Shown here in pieces: positions 51,181 to 61,863 of a stretch of 64,000 bases of DNA. The stretch is from the NCBI GenBank assembly GCA_020466095.1, contig CM035809.1, positions 26,217,927 to 26,281,926 of the forward strand, given 5' to 3'. Position 1 is the first letter of the stretch. Each line of letters starts with the position of its first letter. The position numbers were made by a program, and so were the translations under genes. This DNA is from Chlorops oryzae. Taxonomy: Eukaryota > Arthropoda > Insecta > Diptera > Chloropidae. The notes under the pieces are model-generated. The model saw only the letters and a list, made by a program, of their open reading frames with translations, made no database searches and was not told the origin of the DNA.

Positions 51181-51990
51181 ATTTTGTGCTTAATAATAAT
51201 CTCGAGTCTTAGAAGGTATAAATAGATATCCAAGCTAGGAACGGCAGGAATTTTTGTTAAGGTAATGTTTTAACATATTTCAGGCTGAGGAAAAGGTATG
51301 TGTGCAATCGGCTTAGCCGATGTAAACTTCTTTACTTGTTTTTTGTATATTTTTAACAAAGTCCAAAAAGGATCCTCCCCTTGAGACAAGTGCGACCTTA
51401 AAAAGAAAGTCAGAAGGACAGAATAATAAAGATATAAGGACAATTTGGAGGATATAATAACGAATTAAGAAGCGCCCTTAAATTTTTATCCTTCTCAAAA
51501 AATTCTCTAATTTTATCATTCATCTTGTAGCTATAGGAAAATATTCAGCGATTCGTATCATTAAAGGATACAGCTTAAGTTCAAAGGCCATGAAAAGTGA
51601 GCGATTTTTCATTCCAAATTTGTTTCGCTTAAATTCTCGTTGGAAAATCGAGGCACTCCGCAGACGTAGACAGATGGACAGACATTCAGACTGGCAGGAG
51701 AAAAATTGTCCTAAAGGGATTTGAGGCAACACGGCACAGTGGGCCTATTTGCGTTAAGGGATAATTTTATTTGTGTTTGAATATTTGCGATTCGAAAGGA
51801 AAAGGACGCTCTTGAGACGATGTTCCTTGAGTATCGCTATCCACCTCATTCGTCCCTTTCAGCTTAACCCATAATCTATGATTCCTTTGCCTATTTATTT
51901 AAATTTTAAAAAAAAAGTCACAAGCGAACTCCATCACACTTTGTTAATGGTAGAGCGAAGGATGTCAACGAGGCAAACAGGATTAAAGAC

Positions 51991-52449
51991 CCAAAATGCC
52001 CACACGAAGAAGGGAGAAACTTATGACTTTGCGACAGGCGAAACGTAAGTCCTAGATGATCTAATTTCTCAAACCAATTCGTATCAGATTTTGAGGACAC
52101 TGTGATGGCAGGCACTTCTTCTTCTAGCGTTTTTGAAATTATCCCAGCCTTTCCCGGGGTCTTCAAAATGCGACCAGTTTCCTCCATTTCGTTCTTTCAC
52201 TTGCATCATCCGAGGTAAGTCCTAAGCCTCGGGGTCCCATTTTATTGTGTCCATCCAACGCTATTTCGGCCGTCCTCGCTGTTTTAGTGTGTAGCACTTT
52301 TTTGCCAAGCTGTCCTGATGTGCTCTCAGGATGTGTCCTAATAATTGGACCAACTCCATGACGGCTGCGAATGTCCACGTTTGGAACATGATCAAGACTG
52401 ATTGAAGGCACGGCAAACCATTTTCCAGATAACATCGCACAGTCATCAA
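51991..52449. other. non-coding, right-specific
   Basis: No supported gene. Overlapping minus-strand ORFs at 51,918-52,485 run through it, but no domain, start context or mirror copy supports them. Confidence 0.3.
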
Positions 52450-52713
52450 CAGGGCTCGGATTTTGTTGACTTTATAATTTTTCATAAAGCATAATTCTTA
52501 ATGGCAAGCCAAAAAATTTTCTTCCAACATTTTGCGAATCAAGTTTAGCAAGTCTGATATATCCAAACCGTCTTTTGTATAACTTTAAAAAAAATTCGTA
52601 TTGAAGTTAAAATCGACTTGAATGTAAACTTTGTGTGAGCTTAACAAGAAATTTTAGACTCCTTAAAGAAATTATTGCTTTTAAATTTTGAAAGTTTCAA
52701 CAATCGAGCCCTA
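52450..52713. mobile_element. hAT-type MITE, copy 8 (degenerate)
   Basis: Recognisable CAGGGCTCGGATTTTGTTGA left end and CGAGCCCTA right end, but the interior has many changes and the flanks show no clean duplication. It is an older copy. Confidence 0.75.
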
Positions 52714-54122
52714 GGTCTATCAACTCAGATCCTTCGAAAAATTTATTTTCCTGGTCTTTTTAATAATTTTTCCATCAAAATTCTTCCTTAAATGTCGCAA
52801 AGGGAAAGAAAATTTTTGGCATTGTTCTAAATCCACAGGTGTTCAAGTCCTGGCATTATTACTTGGTGGTTCTTTTGGATTTCTTGTTAAAAAATTTCTC
52901 TAGCTGTGAGAAGAATGTGTGCTAAGGATACTCTTTGCGGCCCCAAAGGACATTTTAAGGAAAACAATAAAAGAAAATTTTATTGCCATTTTTTTTCGGA
53001 ATGTTTTCAGTCACTGTCACTTAAAGTCTTTCCACTTCGTCCTTTTCGGAAAAAGTTTATGGCTTTTCCCCGTGGGCAGTCGTTTTGATACACGTTAATT
53101 TTGTAGCGCATAAAATCTCAAAACGATTCATCCGGCAGAAAGAAAACTGCCTATACGCCAACTTCAACACCGAAGCTTTCTCAGAGTGCGGTCCTGCCTG
53201 TTCCTGACGTGAAGGACACGACAATAAAACCGAATTGAAAGCATTGGGCGTTAAGGCGTAAACATTTTGACGTTTCAATTGGATTGAGAGGAAAAAATAT
53301 TTCAAAAGCTGTCAATGGACATCATTCAAATGGGATATCGATCGAGTGGTTCATAGCTTCCAAAAAAAAAAAAAAATTTCAATGATAGCAAAAATTTTAC
53401 TTTGCACCCTGTAGGCTCTAAGTTGATTCCTTTTTCTTTCGATTAAAATTTATTTATGAAATCATTTTTGTTTTCCTCTTTCTCTGACTATGCTCGTTCA
53501 TCTCCATTATCTTTTCAAAAATTGTGCGTCATCTTATTCCTTCCAATTGAAATGTTCGTTAAGGACGATCAACAGAAGCAAAATGAATTTTTTTTTTATT
53601 CACAGGAATTCGTGAACAAATAGTTTTCCTGCTTTTCCTAGACTAAGCGAACGGATTTAGATTGAATTCAAATTGAATCGTTAGAGATTGAAAGGGATAA
53701 AACGTTTTGAAAATTATAATTGAATTTCGAGAATTGCCGCATTTGCTTTGTCAAAGAATAATGTTTTCCTTGAATCCTTGTAGATTTTGTGTACTTCAAA
53801 TTATTCATAACTCATTGAAGACTTTTGTTATTTATTTATAATTTCGAATTTTGTGCACTCAAGTGGTTTCAAATTCAATTTGTTCGACACCGGAAGCTGT
53901 TGATGATATTGTGCTACAAATCAAGAAAACATGGCATACTTCTGGGCGCTTGAATAAACAAAACAATAAATAATGTTCTTAATCATGTCGTATATCTGAA
54001 ATATGTACTCGTAAACTCCAATTTGAAGAATTTTGCCGCCTACCTTATTTAAAGGATCGCAATAAATTGCCTTAAGGACAACAAGGATTACTGCCTGAGC
54101 CTGCTTGTTCCTATTAAGAACT
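52714..54122. other. non-coding, right-specific
   Basis: No supported gene. A strong Su(Hw)-like site CATGGCATACTTCTGGGCGC lies at 53,930-53,949. Confidence 0.35.
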
Positions 54123-54541
54123 TCACTTGAAGGATTCTGCTTCAGCCAGCATTGCTCTTAAGAGAAATTTCTTCATATCCTGCTTCAAAATTTCTTCAGA
54201 TTCTTCTTCGTGCACTTTTAAACTTTTGTACTTGAAAGTATCTTCGGTGTTTCCTGTCGACAAACAGTGAGGAAGACGCACTGTTTCAGCTTGTTTCGTG
54301 TAATTATTGTCTTCCGCTGCGTTGGTCTTTATACCATATATACACGTATCATTTGTGAGACGCGTGAGTTCATTTCGCTTTGCAAGGAGTGGAACGTGCA
54401 AGGAGAGCACCGCAAGGATCTGTAAAAAAGTTTTTATTGCCCTCCTTCAATTCTATTTTTATTTAAAAGAAAAAAAAAAAACAGAAGTTACGTGAGTGCT
54501 GACGTATTGGGAATTTACACGCAGGTGCTACAAAATCTCAT
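54123..54541 (-). CDS. candidate small secreted protein, two exons
   Basis: On the minus strand an ATG at 54,541 encodes MRFCSTC and meets a GTGTAA donor. After a 101-bp intron the acceptor CTTTTTTACAG at 54,420 joins in phase 0 to 54,419-54,123, which opens ILAVLSLHVPLLA. Together these make a textbook signal peptide with probable cleavage near LLA/KR. The mature part (about 83 residues) is hydrophilic with two cysteines, an acidic patch HEEESEEI, and an amphipathic Lys-rich tail ending AEAESFK before TGA. Length is about 105 residues. No family is recognised and there is no second copy in the window. The splice-restored signal peptide is the main support; chance is not excluded. Confidence 0.42.
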
Positions 54542-56109
54542 GTGTGGGGAATGGAGTTTGTGCAAGGATATAAAATTTGTTCTCTTTTTACCCAAAAACA
54601 AAAAGAGATTATCATTCATCTTCTTAAAGAAATCCTTTGGTTAAGAATTCGTGTTATATTCAACTGTGAAATGATTTCCTTAGAGCTTTAAGCTTAAAGG
54701 ATTTTCTCCTTCGAGATTTCGTGTCAATCTTGTTTTGTTTACAATTTAAGGACCTTCCTTTCTAATAAAGCTGAATTTTTTTCCCGTACATCTATTATGC
54801 TTAGCACGCAGCTACATATGTCAGAAAATATTAGATCCCGACACAATAATCACATTATCAAGACTTTAAGTCATAAAGCATATGGAAATGAACATATCCT
54901 TAAGCTCCTGTTTCCTCTCGAAAGTGGATTTAAGATTGAAGGGAGTTCATTCTAATTTTTTTGGGCTTTTTATTTCCTCCCATCAGTTCTCCTTGATACA
55001 TAAAGGGATTGCCCTAACATAATCATCACAATAATCATTCCAATAAAAATCACGTTCGCCTAAAAGTAGGCCTAGTAGAAAAACTAAGAAAACGATAAGT
55101 TGGTCTTTTGAGAATGCCTGCGCGAATAGGATTAAGGACCACTCAAATTACGGAAATCGAAAAAGGAAACGAGCGAGTTTAATTTATTGGTAGAGTGAGA
55201 ATTCAAAAACGGATGAAATTTCGATGATTGGCTTGGGAAAGTTACTTAAAGGACATTGGGCGAAGGTACTGCAGAAGGGATATTTGAAATGCTGAATACG
55301 CATATAAAGCTGACAATGCTATTAACCCTTTTGTTCGGAAGGGAAAAGTGTAGTTGGACTAGGCAAAGACATTGAACAAGATTTTTCAACGACCAGCTTC
55401 AATAGAATCCTTTTGAAATGATAAAAGAACGAACTCAAAATGAACAATGGATTCTGACTTCAAATGCTTCTCTGATTTCCAAATGTCCTTACAACTTTTA
55501 TGGCTTTGATGGCAATTGCAATAAATCCAATGAAATGAATGTAAACAGGTTAATCTTTCGCCTTAAGGAAGAGTCGATATCAAAGACCATTTATTGTCCC
55601 ATCATTGCCAAAATAAAAGCTCATTAGGGGTCTATCTCCTTGATTGGAATTCGCACACTTACATAGCCACACGTATGGATCTCCTGCCTTAGGAACCTAC
55701 ACCCTTAATTGCAAATAAATATGTATGTGTGTATATAAGGATGTGAAGTAATGAATGTGGGTTTTTATGTCCGTATGTGTTATTGTTATCCTGGGACATA
55801 TAATTTCTTGTAAAATCACTGCGCAGGGATTTTATTTTAGCTACTCAAGCTAGTTGGTTGGGACGAATGACGTCAAAAGTCAGAGGTAATGATGTGTACC
55901 TATAGATTGAAGCGATTTAGAGCAATGACATTTCAAAAAATTGATTCAGTCTATTCTCATTCGTTTAGAAACAGAAAATATTTAATTTTTCAAAGCCTAG
56001 ATGTATGCTTTTGAATATTTCGAAACCACTTTTTATAATTTTAAGGCTTAAACAATGGAGCGAGCTTAATTAAGGCTCCTAAGAAGAATAACAAAACCTA
56101 AAGGCCTTG
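54542..56109. other. non-coding, right-specific
   Basis: No firmly supported gene. A 69-codon ATG ORF at 55,418-55,627 has no domain or duplicate. A weaker Su(Hw)-like word TCGCCTAAAAGTAGGC lies at 55,056-55,071. Confidence 0.3.
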
Positions 56110-56117
56110 CTCATGAC

Positions 56118-56364
56118 CAGGGCTCGGATTTTGTTGACTTTTATAAATTTAAAGCATACTTTATGGAGTACAAATTTTGTTCCATCTCACATAAAGCTTA
56201 GATTCAAATCGATGTTTGAACTTCAGTATGCATTTTTTTTGAAGTAAGAAAAGCGGTTGGAAGTTCAACTTCGCCAAACTTATTCGCAAAAAGTTTGGTT
56301 AGAAAAATTTTTGCTCCATAAAGTATGCTTTAAATTTATAGAAATCAACAAAATCCGTGCCGTA
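56118..56364. mobile_element. hAT-type MITE, copy 9
   Basis: CAGGGCTCGGATTTTGTTGA left end and a slightly mutated right end (CCGTGCCGTA), with a perfect 8-bp duplication CTCATGAC on both sides. Confidence 0.87.
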
Positions 56365-56609
56365 CTCATGACATTCTTAAATGAACAAAGCCACCAAAGC
56401 GAACGAACGAATATCTGACAACCAGAAAAATTCGTAATAATTATAAGCATACTTTTGGGAGCTGAATTTAAATATTTTCTATTCTCTAACTGATCTGTCC
56501 TCTTTTTGAATATTCATAAGACAAATTCTCAATAGTTTTAATTCGAATTTCCTCAAGGGTCTACCCAAACAACCGCCTGTTGTTTATCGTCCTGCCAACA
56601 TATTTACTT

Positions 56610-56850
56610 ATCTGACCTAACAGCTCTGTTAACATCGCTGTTATCTATAAAATAGCTTCGTCAGATGCTGTTCTGTTATTACATTTTTTGTACATTTAAA
56701 TTGTGAATGGCAAATCGTACGCAGTTGGAATTATTCCTTCAAGGACAAGGGACCACAAACGCGGACCAAAAGGCAGACAACGAAAGTTTGTATACAAAAA
56801 TTGTGCGTGGTTTGAAGCAATCGTTCGGTATAAATGTCCGTCTGGCTGAG
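56610..56850. repeat. TAACAG/CTGTTA unit, copy 3 (diverged)
   Basis: Same order of landmarks as 42,010-42,330: CTAACAGCTCTGTTAACATC, a CGTACGCAG word, TTCAAGGACAAGGGACCACA, and GTGCGTGGTTTGAAGCAATC. It lies outside the mirrored blocks, so the unit is a dispersed repeat older than, or independent of, the palindrome. Confidence 0.55.
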
Positions 56851-58214
56851 TGCCAGTAGTGACGGAAACAAAATTTTTAACATGAGTCTATAAATTCAAT
56901 CAGGAAAATGTGACAAAATTCGATTTGTTTTTCGAAAAAAAATTGAAAAAAAAAATTGAAAAAAAAAACAAAGTATGAAAAGGAAACAAGAAAGAAATTG
57001 TTTTGCTTGAATTAATGAATAAATTGTGGGCCTATGCCATCAAAAGTTGGTGAAGAGATCATCAGACAGACCAAAAGACAGTTGGACAGACAGACAGAAA
57101 GACAGACAGACAAAAAAGCAGACAGAGAGATACGTAGATAGGCCGATAAACATTAAGGCAGACAGATATGCAAACAAGGATTAAATGGAAGCCAACGCAC
57201 AGTGGGATTCCCCCAAATTATATTCTTCCTCGAAGCTTAATGGCAGGATGAGTCTAGAGGCATGAAAAAGCTTTAGAATGAAGGATACAATGTTTTCGAA
57301 AGTGATGACACGAGGCAGTCAAGCATTTGTGAATGAATGACAGCCAAAAAAAAAAAGGAATAGAAAATTTGAATCCTCAGAGGAATTTATGTTAAATAAG
57401 GAAAAGGGAAATATACAAAGACTTAAATGCTTCTCTGGATGGATAAGCAAATTGATGACTTGCCATATGGTCCAATCGAAGAGCTCGCACGCGATCTTCT
57501 TTTTTTTTATTTTTAAATACTGCGTGTGACTGATGGCAATGCCTCAATGGTGGCATTCCAGGGGGACTTCTCGGAAATTGGTTAAAATAATTTTTTTTTT
57601 CATTTTCTTCCCCTACGATAGGGTAGTAGGCACTCTGGAATTTTCAATGTGTTTTGCTTTCGTTTTTAAAGCAAGTTTATCAACTGAATTTTATGTAATC
57701 ATTTTAAATTAGAATTCTCCCAAAAGCAAACGACTGCAACAACAACAAAAATATCCCCATGCGTATTTTCAGCAAAAAAAAAAAAAAATACATCCGAATT
57801 CCGACAAGGTTTTTTCCCTCCTTTTCCTTCCATGAGCACAACAAACAAAACCAAATTGAATGCCAAAATAAAACGGAACTCCACGGCGCGGTAAAAGTTT
57901 GTGTGAACTGCATGATTAAAGGACCTTGTTCACTCAACTTTTTAGAGGAGATTGTGAAGAGGATAACAAAAAATATTTGATGTAAAAAAGGATGTTCGGA
58001 AAAAGTTCGCATCAGGACATTGAGAGGTGAAAGCAAAAGTGTTTGGCAAGCTTTTCGAAACTCCATTATCCCTTTGCCTATTTTATATTTGCTGTAAAGG
58101 ACGACGCCACTGTGGCTGAAAATGCTGAGAAAATTTTTAATTTCTACAGTTTTAAATGAATTTAAATTTTCAGCTTCTGCTGATCCTTTCGAAAATTTTA
58201 TTTGCTCGTTCGCC
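56851..58214. other. non-coding with decayed CAGA microsatellite
   Basis: A degenerate (CAGA)n tract lies at about 57,060-57,130 and a CACAGTGGG word at 57,198. The long minus-strand ORF at 57,704-58,234 lacks an ATG at its head and any domain. Confidence 0.4.
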
Positions 58215-58699
58215 TTTCCGAAAGTTAAAGGCAAAGGGATTCTTTTACGCCTCTTTGTGCTCTTAACTAGTCATAGACACAATGGATTTCATTCGGAGTG
58301 AATTCTTTGATATGGAATTTTCTCATTAAAATGTAAACAATACGTCTCTGCGAGTGTCTCAGTGACTTCTAAGAATTTTCAAAGCAGGATTTCCATGTGT
58401 AGGTGTGAGCTAGAATGCGTACCCATATCCTGAAGCGTCTTAAATTTATGTCTTTATGAGCTAAGAGATTTTATTCATAAATAGTTATTTCTTCATCGAC
58501 CGATTGTTTTGATGCTGTTCTGATATTCATATGAAATGGCCATAATCGAGGCAAGGGTAAAGGACCTCAACAAAGAAAGGACAAAGGAAGCTAGTAACAA
58601 ACATCGATCTGTCTAGCCTTGAATTTATGGCTTCAATAAATTAGTGAGTTTTCCCAAAATGAAGTATGAAGGCAGACTGGCAATGGCTGACAGACAGAC

Positions 58700-58734
<35 letters not shown>

Positions 58735-60510
58735 AAGGACCTTCCCTTAAAGTTCAACTCAATCGCCTACCCTCGTACGTTGTTGCTGGTTTCCACGCCC
58801 CTGAGACCAGCAGTCTTAAAAGAAAAGCAACATTTTCAACATTTTCAGTTATGTTGATCATTTTAATTTCATAATTCGAAATAAATTTGGGGTGTTGGCG
58901 CTTCCGAAAGTCACATATTCCTGAATTTCTCCATCCATGTTTCTTGCAATGCTTCATTTTCATTCAAGTGCCCTCAAGTGGCTTGCAAAGCAATTTTCTT
59001 AAGAACAAAAGCTATTGAGCTGATGTTATTACAAATCGACACAAAAAACATTGCATACTTTTGTGGGTATCTATTGCATTACAACTACACCTGCATCCTT
59101 ATGGTTTTACAACTTTGTTGAAGCAATATTTTCAATGAATTTTGAGAGGAAATGGAATTAATCCCTTCATATTCATGCCTGCAGCTGGTTTTGAAGCACG
59201 AAACACACTCGAAGCTGAGTTCATTAAGAGGAATGCAATCAACCTCGTTGGGAGGGAATGACTCGGCCACTTCAGCGCATTCCCTCGAGTGTAATCGAAC
59301 TCGAGCAATTAGGCTGGAATGAAAAATCGAGTACTTGGACTCGTTAATTTGTACGACTATCGTGCAATAAATTAAAGCATATCTTAAGGAGGAAAACGAC
59401 TCCACATTAAATCAGGCAAGGAAAATCAAAACAACACATTTTTTTGTAAATTTTTTTTCCAAAGCTCGTTGCCTTGTGAAGCTTTTGCCGCCACATTTAA
59501 CGCTTTTGTGTCTCGCTGATAAAAATTGAATTGCTTCAAATCGATTCGACTTCATTGAGTGAAAAAATTGAGAAAATGGAAAATTGCGCGAAAAATATCG
59601 CAGCTACAGCCTAAAGGGGTCCGTGGGTCATGTTTTGTGAGATATTCCGAATTTTTGTCATTCTTCCGAGGAATTTCATATGAAAGTTGTGAATACATCG
59701 CGTGAAGCGACGAAAATTCAAGGCATTCCGATGGCGGAATTGATGAGGTTTTTAATAAATGAAAAAAGAAGAGAATTTTCCGAGTTCATGTAAGCTACAG
59801 AATTCCTCGGATGGCTTCATGAAATGGAAGGATTGAAAAAAATGCAATCGAATAATTTTAACAGAAAATCTGTTGACATTTGAAAGGAAAAATGTGAGCA
59901 ACAATTCGAGAAATAAATAAATGCAATGAACAAAAAAAAAATGGCACCAGTCCGAGCTAGACGGAAATCCCTGCCTTTGCGGCCTTCAAACTTTCGAGTT
60001 GAGTCTTTTGTTTTCGCCGCTATGGGTGACATTTTCCATAAATTCCTTTGGTACACAGAGATTTACAGGGACGAAGACAAAAGTATTGAAATAAAATCTA
60101 GAATGAAATCTGCAATCATTTGAGTTTTGAAAGGACCATTAATAAAGCTAAAGACAATGTCCTTTGGAAGGGATAATCAACTTCAAAAAATCGTCAAAAG
60201 AAGTTCAAATGACTTTTAATTATCTGAAGAGAATGGGAGATACTTAGATATGGTCAGTTTAACGTTCTTTATAAATTCTTTATGGATTCAAAACGATCCT
60301 TTCAAACCAAAACATCGGTAGGGAGAAGGGGAGACTTTTTGTTCATGAAAATCTTCAATGAAAATAAATAATTTCCCCGCAATTCCGAATAAAAATTCCA
60401 TCAATTAAAATCGCTTTGATCTCAATGGCTTATGTTGGGAATGTGCTGGCCATACGTTCGATTTAATTAATTTGCTCACAGCCTTTGTTTTTCCCTTCTC
60501 TGATAAAGCA
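58215..60510. repeat. outer right arm of the large inverted duplication
   Basis: Mirror image of 15,795-18,050, with the mirrored microsatellite at 58,690-58,733 and the mirrored Su(Hw)-like site at 59,051-59,067. Confidence 0.9.
59941..60123 (+). CDS. candidate 60-residue small ORF, right copy
   Basis: Mirror of 16,357-16,175, identical at every base, from ATG to TGA. It is preceded by an A-rich run. See the left copy for what can and cannot be inferred; conservation alone is weak because the arm is so similar. Confidence 0.22.
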   Translation: MAPVRARRKSLPLRPSNFRVESFVFAAMGDIFHKFLWYTEIYRDEDKSIEIKSRMKSAII

Positions 60511-61863
60511 CCATCATTTTCTCAACCTTAAATTATACTTTGAATAATTATTTATGAAGTTTTTAAAATTTAATTGCAAAGGATATTGAAGAGATAAAAT
60601 TCGATTTATTATCAATCAATATTGAAGGAAATATTTTTCCGTTCTGATTTTATTAAAATAATTAAATTATTCTCAGCAAAAGCTCTTTCTAATTCCTGTT
60701 TTAAATAAATATCAGCATGCTTTTGGGCGACCACCCACTTGCTTCAACATCGAACGTTGATAAACAATAAATAATGAATTATCCTTTCGAAATCGTTTTG
60801 TTTTTATTGCATGTATTTGTTTTGTTTTTTTCAAAGATGAATATGAAACATTCAATCTAAATCGATGGTTATTGATTGTGGTGGCGGTGAGAGACTGAAT
60901 CCTCTTAAGATAAAATTCATTTCTTCCTCATGCTCATTATTTATTTGTCTGAATCCATTATCGAAACATTATTGCCAAAAAAAAGCGAAAAACAACAGCG
61001 CAATAACGCTCACCACTTCGACTGAGTGACTCCTTTTCTTCCTGAACATTTCTGTCTCGTGCTGTATTTCGAGGTCCTTGAAAGGAATATCACTTTCCAC
61101 GAAATGGCGCTCTTGAAATGAAGAAGCTTACGTGTCACGTGCTATCGAATCGAACATGACAGCGACAGGAGTAAAGTGGTTTATTTGACTGTGCATCCAA
61201 AAAGGATAATTTTTTCATTAATAGATCGAATTTGTTTCCTTTTTTTCTATGATTTTTTATAGCTATAAGTAAGAACAGGCCCACTGTCCAGCATGATTTA
61301 TGTGTGCGTCGATAATCGAGCTTATGTTTTGGGCTATTTATTTGGAAATAAATTCTTTTGTTTCATCTCCTTTTTAATTAAATCAATGAATGGCCAGCAA
61401 AATTCATTCCATATAATCAAAAATGTTCATCGATGGAGAATAAAATTACGCTGGGTATAAAAATTGATCGAATTTTATTTTTGTATAGAAAATATTTTAT
61501 TCATTGAGTGCAAAAAGGAAGGATAATAAATTATTGTTGCCTTATTTTTCTCTTAATTAATTTATGTTATTTTTCTATTGTTCTTTCTTGCAGATTATAT
61601 ATATATTTTTTACGTGAATACCTTATACCTATTGAGTGAGTGGATAAAGGAGCTGATCAATTTTTTCAAAAACTTTTTGCTCCTTATTCAGTTTGATCGA
61701 CAGCATTTTAAATAAGACTCACCATAGTAGGAAGAAAACGAAAAAAAAAAACAACGAACAATCTGTCTTGAAGGACACCATAACAACACAAAGTCGCCGA
61801 AGAGTATGCTATACAAAAAGGCCGGATATTACACAAAGCGGAAGTAATTGAACGAATTGAAAA
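60511..61863. other. non-coding, 5' flank of third microprotein gene
   Basis: No mirror on the left. A Su(Hw)-like word CAGCATGCTTTTGGGCGA (60,713-60,730) and a CCCACTGT word (61,280) lie here, and the 5' UTR and promoter of the next gene presumably do too. Confidence 0.35.

Larger units (their letters stand above)
49897..51343 (+). mobile_element. mini-me-like dipteran element
   Basis: The left part has CCTTTTCCGAAGGAAAGGGTA, then (TA)n, the conserved core ATTCTTGATCAGGGTGACAA with GATCTAGCCATGTC, then about 24 CTGT repeats (50,033-50,128). The right end has CGGCTTAGCCGATGTAAAC and CTTCTTTACTTGTT. This order of (TA)n, conserved core and (GTCY)n is what defines mini-me elements described from Diptera. 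A tandem array fills its 3' half. It is present only in the right arm, so it inserted after the inverted duplication. Confidence 0.75.
43735..51990. repeat. inner right arm of the large inverted duplication
   Basis: Mirror image of 28,205-34,893, with a non-homologous stretch at about 49,310-51,530 that includes a mini-me-like insertion absent from the left arm. It carries the RING and microprotein genes on the plus strand, so the two arms transcribe outward from the centre. Confidence 0.92.

Noticed and set aside
55418..55627. 69-codon ATG ORF with a Cys-Asn-Tyr-rich middle
   Set aside because: Length is within what chance gives in A+T-rich DNA and nothing else supports it.
57704..58234. 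176-codon minus-strand ORF, the longest non-repeat ORF outside the genes
   Set aside because: It begins at a non-ATG codon, is low-complexity Phe/Leu at its end, has no domain, and has no mirror copy.
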